The position numbers and the translations under genes are program-made. Of a stretch of 64,000 nt of DNA, positions 1 to 19,265 are shown one piece after another. The DNA comes from Williamsia phyllosphaerae. GTDB taxonomy: Bacteria; Actinomycetota; Actinomycetes; Mycobacteriales; Mycobacteriaceae. A model generated the notes under the pieces. That model saw only the letters and a list, made by a program, of their open reading frames with translations, did not search any database and had not been told where the DNA came from. Position 1 is the first letter of the stretch. Every line of letters begins with the position of its first letter. The stretch is taken from positions 2,170,001-2,234,000 of the forward strand of contig NZ_BMCS01000001.1 in NCBI RefSeq assembly GCF_014635305.1, written 5' to 3'.

Positions 1-1
1 C

Positions 2-11650
<11,649 letters not shown>

Positions 11651-11659
11651 CCCGTCGAG

Positions 11660-11728
11660 TGGGCGGTTGCGGACGCCGACTGGGCGGTTGCGGACGCCGA
11701 CTGGGCGGTTGCGGACGCCGACTGGGCG
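11660..11728. repeat. 21-bp tandem repeat, 3.3 copies
   Basis: Three perfect copies of a 21-bp unit starting TGGGCGGTTGCGG (11660-11680, 11681-11701, 11702-11722) plus a 6-base partial copy. They begin ten bases after the NRPS1 stop codon and lie between convergent genes. The unit is a multiple of three, so frames across it stay open on both strands, but nothing suggests that it is translated. Confidence 0.95.
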
Positions 11729-11738
11729 CCGACCGGTC

Positions 11739-12695
11739 TCAGGCGCAGGGAGCCCGGTGCGTCCGACCGTACTTCGGGTCGAGTGCGTCGAGGACGATCC
11801 ACGTCGCGCGCGGCGCCGAGGTGATCGTCATGTGGTCGACGAGCGCATCCGGGCACCCGTCCTGCACCCAGACATTGCGAACCGTCGCACCCGGACCCGC
11901 GGTGAGGAAGGTGCCGGCGGTCGGGGTGACGACGTTGTCGCCCCGCGAACCGACCGCGACGTAGTCGACTCCGGCGCGGGTGTCGCCGCCGTCGTTGAGT
12001 CGGCGCAGGAACGGTGAGCCGATCATCTGCTCGATGTAGGACGGTCCGACGGCGGTCGCGGCCAGCGTCACCACCGGGATGCCCAGTGCCTGCCCGGCCA
12101 ACCCGATCAACTGGTTGAAGTTGAACGTCGTCCCGTGATTGGTGCCCGCGAGGCTGACGAGTGTGTGTACGGCGTTGCGCGACGGGTCCTTTGCGTCGGT
12201 GCCCCCGTTGAACTTGAGGTACTGCCGAGCGACGAGTGCACCTTGCGAGTGTCCGACGATGTCGACCTGGGCTGCCCGCGTCGTGGTGCGCACCTTCGTG
12301 ACGAACTGCGCCAGGGTGCCCGCCGATCGCGCGATGGCATCGCCGCCCGCGAGGTTCAGCAGGTTCTCCAGGCTGTTCGGCTCACGCTTGCCGTAGTCGA
12401 GGGCGAACACGCAGTAGCCCTCCTTCTTCAGGGCCGGGGCGAGCACCTTCCAGGTGCCGGTCATCGTCGACCACGTGCCGTGCACCAGCACGACCGGTCG
12501 GGGATGGGCGGCCGACGGGCGGCACGAGAAGTCGTTGGCGCCTGCGAGGACGGCCGGATCCGACGGGGCAGCCGGGGCGGGTGAGCCGGGTGCGGGTGCC
12601 GCCGACGCGGGGGAGGACCACGCCGTCGCAGGCAGGAGGAGTGCAGCGATCAACGCGACGACGAACCACCCGAAACGAAACCTCACGGGCCTCAT
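11739..12695 (-). CDS. Secreted class 2 lipase / alpha-beta hydrolase
   Basis: Likely exported esterase or triacylglycerol lipase of 318 residues. The start at 12695 is chosen because GGAGG (12701-12705) sits at the right distance; a GTG seven codons upstream would run over that site. Residues 1-33 form a signal peptide (MRPVRF, hydrophobic core FVVALIAALLL, Ala-rich cleavage region), followed by a Pro/Ala linker. The catalytic domain shows the oxyanion strand VVLVHGTWS (68-76), nucleophile Ser150 in GHSQG, a likely acid Asp253 and His288 in VDHMT. Four Cys outside the signal could form disulfides. It is transcribed away from the racemase with about 150 bp between, so it probably has its own promoter. 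The family is clear; the substrate cannot be told from sequence. Confidence 0.88.
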   Translation of the reverse strand: MRPVRFRFGWFVVALIAALLLPATAWSSPASAAPAPGSPAPAAPSDPAVLAGANDFSCRPSAAHPRPVVLVHGTWSTMTGTWKVLAPALKKEGYCVFALDYGKREPNSLENLLNLAGGDAIARSAGTLAQFVTKVRTTTRAAQVDIVGHSQGALVARQYLKFNGGTDAKDPSRNAVHTLVSLAGTNHGTTFNFNQLIGLAGQALGIPVVTLAATAVGPSYIEQMIGSPFLRRLNDGGDTRAGVDYVAVGSRGDNVVTPTAGTFLTAGPGATVRNVWVQDGCPDALVDHMTITSAPRATWIVLDALDPKYGRTHRAPCA

Positions 12696-12721
12696 CAACA
12701 CCTCCAGTAACAGCACACGAC

Positions 12722-12740
12722 CTTCGCGAGGGTAGCGAAG
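12722..12740. repeat. Inverted repeat upstream of the lipase
   Basis: CTTCGC (12722-12727), a 7-base loop, then GCGAAG (12735-12740). It lies 27 bases upstream of the lipase start, where an operator or leader hairpin would act. No factor is recognised. Confidence 0.4.
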
Positions 12741-12756
12741 CGTGCCAGAAGGTGCC

Positions 12757-12774
12757 GTGACGCGTCCGCGTCAC
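12757..12774 (-). terminator. Candidate GC-rich terminator after the racemase
   Basis: Perfect inverted repeat GTGACGCG / CGCGTCAC separated by two bases, 68 bases beyond the racemase stop and upstream of the lipase. It has no U-run, so it could be a GC-rich actinobacterial terminator or an operator. Confidence 0.4.
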
Positions 12775-12842
12775 GCATCCGATCGCGACCGGATGGATGC
12801 CGATTCGAGACCTCGGACGCCGTGGGCGACCGGAGGGGGCGA

Positions 12843-13583
12843 TCAGCGCAGGGCGAACCCACTGAGGAGGCCGGTGTACTCCTTGGCGGGCGGGCGGGAG
12901 AACTCGCCGCTGGCGGGGCCGGGGAAACCGCCGACCGGGACGAGCGCCTGCAGGAGGCGGACTCCGGCGGCGACACCGTCGATCACCGGGGCGCCGATCT
13001 TGTCCGAGATGCGGGCGGCCAGGTCGGCCATCCCACCGCAGCCGAGCACGACCGACTCCGAGCCGTCGCCGGTCAGTGCCCGGGCGCAGGCGTCGGTGAG
13101 GATGACCTCGGTGTCCGGGTTCGACTCGAGTTCGAGCACGGGGATCTCGCAGGCGTGCAGTCCGCGGCAGAGGCCGGCCACCCCGTAGCGGTGGGTCAGT
13201 TCCTCGGCGCGTCCGATGGTGCGCCCCAACGTGGTCACGACCGAGAACCCGCCGCCGGAGAGCGCCGCGAGATGCATTGCCGCCTGGGCGATACCGAGGA
13301 CCGGGGCGCCGGCGATCTCGCGTGCCGCGTCGAGGCCGGGATCGCCGAAACAGGCGATCAGATAGGCGTCGGACGGGTGCTCCGACTCCCGGTCGGCGAC
13401 GATCGCGGCCAGTAGTCCGGGCACCGACATCGCCTCGTCGTAGTGGCTCTCGATGGAGGCGGGCCCCATCGACGACGTGACCGCCACGATGTCGGTGTCG
13501 GGGCCGGCCGCCGAACGTGCCACCTCCGCCATGAGGTCGGTCATGGCGGAGGTGGTGTTCGGGTTGATGATGCAGATTCGCAT
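12843..13583 (-). CDS. Asp/Glu/hydantoin racemase family protein
   Basis: Cytoplasmic cofactor-independent racemase of 246 residues. It begins MRICIINPNTT, the typical first strand of the hydantoin/allantoin racemase group. The two catalytic cysteines are visible: Cys78 in ACFGDPG and Cys182 in GCGGM. The start at 13583 follows the permease stop by 17 bases and has no strong ribosome binding site, which suggests coupled translation. Placed directly after an NCS1 permease, it likely racemizes the imported compound (a 5-substituted hydantoin or allantoin), though no hydantoinase, allantoinase or carbamoylase gene is nearby. A longer frame running upstream through the permease is a shadow and was not used. 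Family assignment is firm; substrate is inferred from context. Confidence 0.88.
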   Translation of the reverse strand: MRICIINPNTTSAMTDLMAEVARSAAGPDTDIVAVTSSMGPASIESHYDEAMSVPGLLAAIVADRESEHPSDAYLIACFGDPGLDAAREIAGAPVLGIAQAAMHLAALSGGGFSVVTTLGRTIGRAEELTHRYGVAGLCRGLHACEIPVLELESNPDTEVILTDACARALTGDGSESVVLGCGGMADLAARISDKIGAPVIDGVAAGVRLLQALVPVGGFPGPASGEFSRPPAKEYTGLLSGFALR

Positions 13584-13600
13584 GACGCCAGTCTGTCGTG

Positions 13601-15157
13601 TCAGGCGACGACCTTCTCGGTCGCCTCGACGGTGGGTGGGTTCTCGTAGATGAACGTCGGTGGGAGGAACCGCATGCCCAGCCAGTAGATCGCGAAACCG
13701 AGACCGGCTCCGACGAACCAGGTGTAGCTGGCCATGTACGTGGTGCCCTCGATGACGATCGCGATGCCCGCGATCGCCGCGATGACGGTGGCGATCACGG
13801 CCACCGGGTTGACGCCCTTGCGGAACCAGTACGTCGCGGTGGGCGACATGCTGAACAGGTCGTCGACGACGATCTTCTTCTTCTTGACGAGGTAGAAGTC
13901 TGCGATGAGCACGCCGAACAGCGGCCCGATCACCGCGCCGAGGGTGTCGAGTGTGTAGTGGATCGCCGACGGGTTGTTGAACAGGTTCCACGGGGTGATC
14001 AGCACCGATCCGACCGCGGCGATCATCCCGCCCATGCGCCAGGTGATCTTGGTCGGGGCCACGTTGGAGAAGTCGAAGGCGGGGGAGACGAAGTTGGCGA
14101 CGATGTTGATGCCGATGGTCGCGATGGCGAAGGTGAGCACACCCAGGACCGCCGCGGTGGTGTTGTCGATGCGGTCGACGATGTGCACCGGGTCGGTGAT
14201 GATGTTGCCGTCGGAGTCGCGACCGATGACCGTGGCGCCCGCGGACACCGTGCACACCACCAGGATCGAGAAGAACAGGAAGTTCACCGGCAGGCCGAGG
14301 AAGTTGCCCTTCTTCACCGCGGAGAACGACTTGCCGTAGCGGGAGAAGTCGCCGAAGTTCAGCATCGGTCCGGAGAAGTACGACACGACCAGGGCGATGG
14401 CGCTCAGCAGGGCGGTGAACGAGGCCCACCCGGTCTTGTTCGGTCCGGCCGACAGGTCGAAGTGGACGTTGCTCCAGCCGGCCTTGTAGATCAGGTAACC
14501 GGCGAGGATGACCATGACGACATAGACCGCGGGACCACAGAAGTCGATGAACTTGCGGATGGTCTCCATGCCGTTCCAGAAGACGATGGCCTGCAACACC
14601 CACATCAGGATGAAGCCACCCCAGCCGAGCAGCGACAGCCCGAGGAACCCGTAGTCGTCGACGGAGTCGAACTTCGCGATCGAGGGCCAGAACTTGATCG
14701 CCAGCAGACCGAACGCGACGGACGCGAGGTAGGTCTGGATCCCGTACCAGGCCACGGCGATCAGGCCGCGCAGGATGGCGGGGAGGTTCGCACCGCGGAC
14801 GCCGAACGCCACCCGCGTCGTCACCGGGTACGGGACGCCCGCCTGCTGCGACGGACGTGCGACGAGGTTGCACAGGAAATACACCATGAAGATGCCGACG
14901 AGCAGGGCGATGAGCACCTGCCAGGCCGAGATGCCCAGTGCGAACAGGCTTCCCGCGAACACGTAGCCACCGACACTGTGCACGTCGGACATCCAGAACG
15001 CGAAGATGTTGTACGACGTCCAGCTCTGTTTCTTCAGCGGTGCGAGGTCGGAGTTGGTGAGGTTCTGGTGGTAGCCGAGCTTGATGACGCTCTCGCCGGC
15101 CGCGCTCGCGTGGGTCGGTTCCGCGACGGCGTCGCCGGTACTGATCGTTTCGGTCAT
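13601..15157 (-). CDS. NCS1 family cation symporter (allantoin/hydantoin/nucleobase permease)
   Basis: Integral membrane transporter of 518 residues with about twelve hydrophobic segments. After a short hydrophilic N-terminus it shows the NCS1 signature region SYNIFAFWMSDVHSVGGY, and later PSQQAGVPYPV and GVRGANLPA, as in PucI/Mhp1-type carriers. It would bring in a purine-breakdown product, hydantoin or nucleobase with Na+ or H+. The ATG at 15157 is preceded by AGGAGAG at good spacing. It lies between a FadR-type regulator and a racemase, all read in the same direction, and the racemase follows after 17 bases. The exact ligand cannot be read from the sequence. Confidence 0.9.
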   Translation of the reverse strand: MTETISTGDAVAEPTHASAAGESVIKLGYHQNLTNSDLAPLKKQSWTSYNIFAFWMSDVHSVGGYVFAGSLFALGISAWQVLIALLVGIFMVYFLCNLVARPSQQAGVPYPVTTRVAFGVRGANLPAILRGLIAVAWYGIQTYLASVAFGLLAIKFWPSIAKFDSVDDYGFLGLSLLGWGGFILMWVLQAIVFWNGMETIRKFIDFCGPAVYVVMVILAGYLIYKAGWSNVHFDLSAGPNKTGWASFTALLSAIALVVSYFSGPMLNFGDFSRYGKSFSAVKKGNFLGLPVNFLFFSILVVCTVSAGATVIGRDSDGNIITDPVHIVDRIDNTTAAVLGVLTFAIATIGINIVANFVSPAFDFSNVAPTKITWRMGGMIAAVGSVLITPWNLFNNPSAIHYTLDTLGAVIGPLFGVLIADFYLVKKKKIVVDDLFSMSPTATYWFRKGVNPVAVIATVIAAIAGIAIVIEGTTYMASYTWFVGAGLGFAIYWLGMRFLPPTFIYENPPTVEATEKVVA

Positions 15158-15179
15158 GGGCTCTCCTGGTGTTCGAGTG

Positions 15180-15228
15180 AGCCTAGGCTAGGACCGGGTT
15201 ATTTCTGCTGCGTTACCGCGAAAGTATA
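15180..15228 (-). promoter_or_regulatory. Promoter and operator candidate for the permease
   Basis: On the minus strand a good -10 box TATACT (15223-15228) lies 66 bases upstream of the permease start; the -35 region is weak. A perfect 10-bp palindrome AGCCTAGGCT (15180-15189) sits between the predicted start of transcription and the gene. It is a candidate site for the neighbouring GntR regulator. Confidence 0.45.
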
Positions 15229-15256
15229 TTCTCGCCGGCCGACGGGACCAGACGTG

Positions 15257-16024
15257 TCAGGATTCGTCGGCGACGTTCAATTGTGCTGCGGTGTCGATGA
15301 TCATCGTCTCCAGGCGTGAGTGGTGCTCGCGCGCGGTGGCGATCAGTGCGTCCACGTCGCGCCCGGCCACGGCGTCGATCATCGCCTCGTGGTCGGCGTG
15401 CAGGCGGGTCTGCATCTCCGGCGTCGCGGCCTGCATCAGCTGGAACGGCTCGGTGATGTTCCACGTCGCGTCGAACATGTGGACCAGACGGTGCATGCCG
15501 CAGGGCTCGATGAGCGCCTGGTGGAAACGCCGCGACTGATGGTGGTACGCACGGAGATCGCCGGCCTCGGTGGCGGCGTGCAGGGCCCGGTGGGCCGCAC
15601 GCGCGGCCTCGAGATCGTCGGGTGCGGCCAGATCGACGGCGCGGGTCAGCGCGGCCTGTTCGAGGATGCCGCGTACGAAGTAGATCTCGCGGAGCTCGGC
15701 GACGGTGAGCTGGGCGACGAAATAGCCGTTGTTGGTCTGATGGCCGACGAGTCCCTCGCCCACGAGGGTCTTGAGCGCCTCGCGCACCGGGATCGGGCTG
15801 ACGCCGAAGAGGGTCGCGATCTCGCCGACCGGGATGGCCGATCCGGGCGTCGCGCCCCCGTCCAGGATGACCCGACGCAACCCGTCGAGCACACTCGCCT
15901 GGGACGGACCGGTGGGGATCGCCGACAGCGCCGCGAGGAGCCCGAGGTTGCGACCCCTCATCGCCATCCCGCGCCCCCGATCCGCGCGATCCGCATCTGC
16001 CCGATCTGGCCGAGACGACATCAC
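15257..16024 (-). CDS. GntR family regulator, FadR subfamily (FCD domain)
   Basis: DNA-binding regulator of 255 residues. Residues about 43-110 form the winged helix (LDGLRRVILDG, VSPIPVREALKTL, NNGYFVAQL). The all-helical FCD domain follows, with His-rich positions (DLRAYHHQ, LHADHEAM, AREHHSRL) where this family binds a metal and a carboxylate ligand. The start is uncertain: GTG at 16024 and ATG at 16021 are adjacent, no ribosome binding site is seen, and a -10 box lies just upstream, so a leaderless message is likely. Met at residues 20 or 22 is an alternative. It stands upstream of the permease and racemase in the same direction and probably controls them in response to a small organic acid. 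Confidence 0.88.
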   Translation of the reverse strand: MMSSRPDRADADRADRGRGMAMRGRNLGLLAALSAIPTGPSQASVLDGLRRVILDGGATPGSAIPVGEIATLFGVSPIPVREALKTLVGEGLVGHQTNNGYFVAQLTVAELREIYFVRGILEQAALTRAVDLAAPDDLEAARAAHRALHAATEAGDLRAYHHQSRRFHQALIEPCGMHRLVHMFDATWNITEPFQLMQAATPEMQTRLHADHEAMIDAVAGRDVDALIATAREHHSRLETMIIDTAAQLNVADES

Positions 16025-16038
16025 GTGATGTGAGTATC
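16019..16038 (-). promoter_or_regulatory. Leaderless promoter and palindrome at the GntR start
   Basis: On the minus strand GATACT (16033-16038) is followed by 8 bases and then the GTG start (16024-16022). This is the layout of a leaderless actinobacterial promoter. A perfect 12-bp palindrome CATCACGTGATG (16019-16030) covers the start codon and could be an autoregulatory operator. Confidence 0.4.
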
Positions 16039-16045
16039 GCAGCGA

Positions 16046-16945
16046 TCAGCCGACATCGCAGGAGGCGTCGACCAGGGCGCGGATCTCGTTCACGACGGTG
16101 TCGGGCTCGGACAACTGGATGTAGTGGCCCGAGGTGTGTGCGAACACGTGGCGGCAGTCGCGGGCCAGCCGGGCCGTCTCGTCGTGTGACTGCGCGATGT
16201 AGTCGAGGTGGAGTTTGTCCTCGGGCACCCGCGTCGGCGAGATGGTGGTCATCGGTACGCGGGGGATCCACGGACCGCTCGCACGGAAGCGTCGCATGCT
16301 CGCGGTGAACGACTGCCATTCCCGCAGCGCGGTGCGGGCGCCGCGGCCGCTGCCCTCCTCGGAACGGATCTCCCGCATCACTTCATCGGACCGTTCCACG
16401 GGGTTGTCCGACATCAATGATCGGTAATGGGTGTGCGTCAGAAAATTCGGTAACAATCGCAGCCGGGCCAGGATCACCTGCGCACGATAAAAGGCGCCGG
16501 ATCCCATCATCCCGTTTCCGTACACCAGGCGATCGCACAGTTCGGACACCTCGTCGACGAGCACCACGCCGGTCACATCCGAGGGCTGGGTCAGGGCTCC
16601 CCCGCGGACGATCGGCCCTCCGTAGCTGTGCCCGACCACGACGCACGGACCGTCGACGACCGCCGCGCGGACCGCGAGGTGATCGGCGGTGAGTTCCTCC
16701 AGGGTGCAGGGCTCGTCGCGAGAGTCGCTGCGTCCGTGGCCCGCTCGGTCGTAGGTGATCGTCCGGGCGAACCGTGCGACCAGCGGTTGCACGGCCGCCC
16801 ACGTGTTGCGCGAGCGCCCGAGGCCGCTCTCGAAGAAGACCGTGACCGGCCCCTGCCCGTCGGCACAGTAGTGCACCTCGCGATCGCCGATCGACACCAC
16901 TCCCGACGTTCCCAACGCAGGCACCCGACGACCTCGATTCACCAC
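16046..16945 (-). CDS. Alpha/beta hydrolase
   Basis: Soluble alpha/beta hydrolase fold protein of 299 residues with no signal peptide. Visible features are the strand VFFESGLGRS near the oxyanion hole, ITYDRAGHGRSD, the nucleophile elbow GHSYGG, a helical cap region (about 150-215) and a late His in HTSGHYIQL. The GTG at 16945 is followed at once by a second GTG and both are plausible; the ribosome binding site is weak. It ends 21 bases before the GntR gene and starts after an AT-rich gap, so it may be its own unit. Esterase, epoxide hydrolase and haloperoxidase-like activities are all possible. Confidence 0.8.
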   Translation of the reverse strand: MVNRGRRVPALGTSGVVSIGDREVHYCADGQGPVTVFFESGLGRSRNTWAAVQPLVARFARTITYDRAGHGRSDSRDEPCTLEELTADHLAVRAAVVDGPCVVVGHSYGGPIVRGGALTQPSDVTGVVLVDEVSELCDRLVYGNGMMGSGAFYRAQVILARLRLLPNFLTHTHYRSLMSDNPVERSDEVMREIRSEEGSGRGARTALREWQSFTASMRRFRASGPWIPRVPMTTISPTRVPEDKLHLDYIAQSHDETARLARDCRHVFAHTSGHYIQLSEPDTVVNEIRALVDASCDVG

Positions 16946-17080
16946 CCCGCATTGCCCCGACCAAATACTTAGCCGAGATTAATATGAATACGAAAGGCCG
17001 CGCAACCAGGCTTGCCCAGTTAATCGAGAATAGATTTCATTCATTGTCCGACGTGGCGAAAAAAATTCGTACGAATGTGC
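16946..17080. promoter_or_regulatory. AT-rich intergenic region with a perfect palindrome
   Basis: A short AT-rich island in GC-rich surroundings, between the DUF4442 gene and the hydrolase. It contains the perfect 12-bp palindrome ATTCGTACGAAT (17065-17076), next to a run of seven A. It probably holds the hydrolase promoter, with the palindrome as an operator. Confidence 0.45.
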
Positions 17081-17593
17081 TCACTTCGGCGTCACCCAGC
17101 ACGTGATCGCGCAGTGCACGACCTCGATCCCGGCCTTGTCGGTGATCGCGATGTCGACGACGACCTCCGCCCCGTCGCCGATCGCGACGGCGTCGATGGG
17201 ATCGGACAGGGTGGCCACCGCACGCAGGCCGGTGGTGGCCTTGGCGAGGTACTGCGATGACATGCCCTTGGGCAGCCAGCGCAGCGCGGTGGGCGTCGAC
17301 GCCTCCATCAGCATCCCCATCGCGGTCTCGGCCAGGTTGCAGGCGGCGATCGCGTGGAAGGTGCCGATGTGGTTGTGGACCCCGAACCACTTCGGTGCCG
17401 TGACCTCGCAGTACCCGGGTCGCAGCTCCTTCACCGACGGCAGGATGGTGCCGAAGTAGGGGACCCGGGCGACCATGCCGATCGAGAACAGCGCCGCGCC
17501 CACCGCGTTCTGGGGAAGGCGACGCCACAGGGCATACGTCGGGGTGACCGACTCGGTCCGGGCGGTGGGGAGGGTGGTGATCTCATCCGTCAT
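17081..17593 (-). CDS. DUF4442 hotdog-fold protein (thioesterase-like)
   Basis: Small cytoplasmic protein of 170 residues that reads as a DUF4442 member of the hotdog superfamily. The block VHNHIGTFHA (72-81) followed by a helix with NLAETAMG is the usual active-site region of these acyl-thioesterase relatives. The remainder forms the sheet (VVVDIAITD, VHCAITCWV). The start ATG at 17593 is 26 bases after the DUF4173 stop, so the two may be co-transcribed. Acyl-CoA hydrolysis is a family-level guess. Confidence 0.75.
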   Translation of the reverse strand: MTDEITTLPTARTESVTPTYALWRRLPQNAVGAALFSIGMVARVPYFGTILPSVKELRPGYCEVTAPKWFGVHNHIGTFHAIAACNLAETAMGMLMEASTPTALRWLPKGMSSQYLAKATTGLRAVATLSDPIDAVAIGDGAEVVVDIAITDKAGIEVVHCAITCWVTPK

Positions 17594-17619
17594 GGGTCAC
17601 GACCTTACTCGTCGGTCAG

Positions 17620-19194
17620 TTAGGGCTGTGGGCACGCGCCGGAAGCGCCCGCAGTCGGCAGTTCGACGTCACGCAGGTCGGACTTCGCCTGCGCACGTCC
17701 GACGGTGAACCCGGTCCACCCCCGCTTGTCCCGTGCTGTCTCGGCGATGAGCAGGAGCACGCACGGTCGGAGCCCGGTGGGGAGGCGCAGCAGCTGACCG
17801 GTCGCGTCCGGCGAGAGCCCGGACAGGTACGAGGTGTCGATCCGGGGGGCCTCGTCGCGGGCCACCGACGCCTCGTACCGGTCGACGTTGATGCGGGCGA
17901 TCTGCGCGTCCGGGTTGTAGACGGCGAACGCCAGCGCCGCACCGATGACCAGAGCACCGACGGCGCGGGCGAGGTGTCGGGTGCCGAGTCCGGCGCCGGC
18001 CACCATCAACGCGACGACGATCGCGCCGAGGCACAACTCCACCGCCATCACACTGATCCGCAGCCGGGTCGCTCCGTAGGCGTCGATGTAGAGGTACATA
18101 CGGTGCAGCGCGGACGCGACCACGAGCAGCGTCGCCAGACACAGCCCGCCGAGGATGCCGCGCACGGTCATGCGGTCGCGCGTGGTGGTCCGGTCCGCGC
18201 GCTGCCAGGCCACCGTCACCACCAGGATGGTCAGGGCGGTGACGGCGAACAGCTGCCAGAACCCTGATCGGGCGTACTCGGCGGAGGTCAGGTTCGCGGT
18301 CTCACGCACGTAGTCCTGCCCGCCGATCATGGCGCCGGCCTGCGTCCCGAGGAAGGCGACGAACACCACGAGCACCGTGCCGGTCGGCACTGCCCAGGCC
18401 CACGTGTCGCGTGTGGGCGCACGGTCCGGGTCCCGGTCGATCAGGCGCGGTCGGGCGTACCGCAGGTAGCAGCCCAACGCCGTGAACAGGCCGACCACGA
18501 CGCCCACCGCGACGTTCGCGGTGACGGTGGGGTCGTCGACGTCCGGGGTGAGCGCGGACAGCAACCCCGCGAACACGGCGTCGGCACCGGCGAACAGCGC
18601 GCCGAACACCCCGACGAGTGCGACGGTCACCGCGCCCACCCCCAGCACCGCCCGTGGGTTCTGGACCTTCGAGCCGGCGTAGGCCTCGCCGGCGGCGCGT
18701 GTCAGCCAGACCGACGTGTGCAGCGACACCATCAGTGGCGCCACCACGGCGAACCCCATGTCGCGCAGGGTCCGTCCGCCGACGACGAGCACCGTGGTGG
18801 CCGCGACGGCGAGCAGGACGTACCAGACGGTCAACCATTCCGCGCTGCGCCAACCGGGCACGGCCAGCAGCGCCACGATGCCCGCGGCGGTGAGCAGTTG
18901 CCCCCGGCCGGGCCGCTCGGGCGAACCCACGAACACCGCGCCGAGGACCGTGATGCCGGTCAGCGCGATGCCGATGCCCGACAGGTCGCCGGGGAGCAGG
19001 AGCGCCGCGGCGACACCGGCGACCGCGACCGCGGCGAGCACCCGACGTGGTGCGGCGCGGGGGAGTTCGGCCGCCACGTCGTAGCGCGGTCGCCGGGGCG
19101 GCAGCGGGGGCAGCGGTGGCGCCGACGGCCGGGGGTCGTTCCCGAAGACCATCCCCGGGATGGGGATGCCGGGCATCGAGGGTGTTTCGGGCAT
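17620..19194 (-). CDS. DUF4173/DUF4153 multipass membrane protein
   Basis: Integral membrane protein of 524 residues, function unknown. The first 45 residues are Pro-rich and cytosolic (PPLPPLPPRRP), followed by roughly twelve hydrophobic segments. The block RMYLYIDAYGATRLRI is typical of DUF4173. A 70-residue soluble C-terminal part starts after VYNPDAQIARINVDRYE and contains Asp and Arg residues conserved in the family. The start is set at 19194 (MPETPSMPG), with AGAGG about nine bases upstream; longer in-frame extensions are Arg-rich and look like translated leader. It follows the histidine kinase by 71 bases and may be in the same operon as the two-component system. Confidence 0.78.
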   Translation of the reverse strand: MPETPSMPGIPIPGMVFGNDPRPSAPPLPPLPPRRPRYDVAAELPRAAPRRVLAAVAVAGVAAALLLPGDLSGIGIALTGITVLGAVFVGSPERPGRGQLLTAAGIVALLAVPGWRSAEWLTVWYVLLAVAATTVLVVGGRTLRDMGFAVVAPLMVSLHTSVWLTRAAGEAYAGSKVQNPRAVLGVGAVTVALVGVFGALFAGADAVFAGLLSALTPDVDDPTVTANVAVGVVVGLFTALGCYLRYARPRLIDRDPDRAPTRDTWAWAVPTGTVLVVFVAFLGTQAGAMIGGQDYVRETANLTSAEYARSGFWQLFAVTALTILVVTVAWQRADRTTTRDRMTVRGILGGLCLATLLVVASALHRMYLYIDAYGATRLRISVMAVELCLGAIVVALMVAGAGLGTRHLARAVGALVIGAALAFAVYNPDAQIARINVDRYEASVARDEAPRIDTSYLSGLSPDATGQLLRLPTGLRPCVLLLIAETARDKRGWTGFTVGRAQAKSDLRDVELPTAGASGACPQP

Positions 19195-19265
19195 GGGGGT
19201 ATCGCCTCTCGTGGTGCGGGTGTGATGCGGAGTGATGCGCCGATCGGCGCGGAGGGTGGGTCGGG

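Noticed and set aside
11659..12017. Plus-strand frames translating the 21-bp repeat as GGCGRRL repeats
   Set aside because: The frames run antisense into the lipase gene and exist only because the repeat length is a multiple of three.
12843..14873. A long minus-strand frame that extends the racemase upstream through the permease region
   Set aside because: The upstream part is Arg/His-rich low-complexity translation of the permease in another frame; the racemase itself clearly begins MRICIINPNTT at 13583.
13598..15319. Plus-strand 573-codon frame opposite the permease
   Set aside because: Composition is Asp/His/Arg-rich with no domain; it is the antisense of a gene with clear transporter features.
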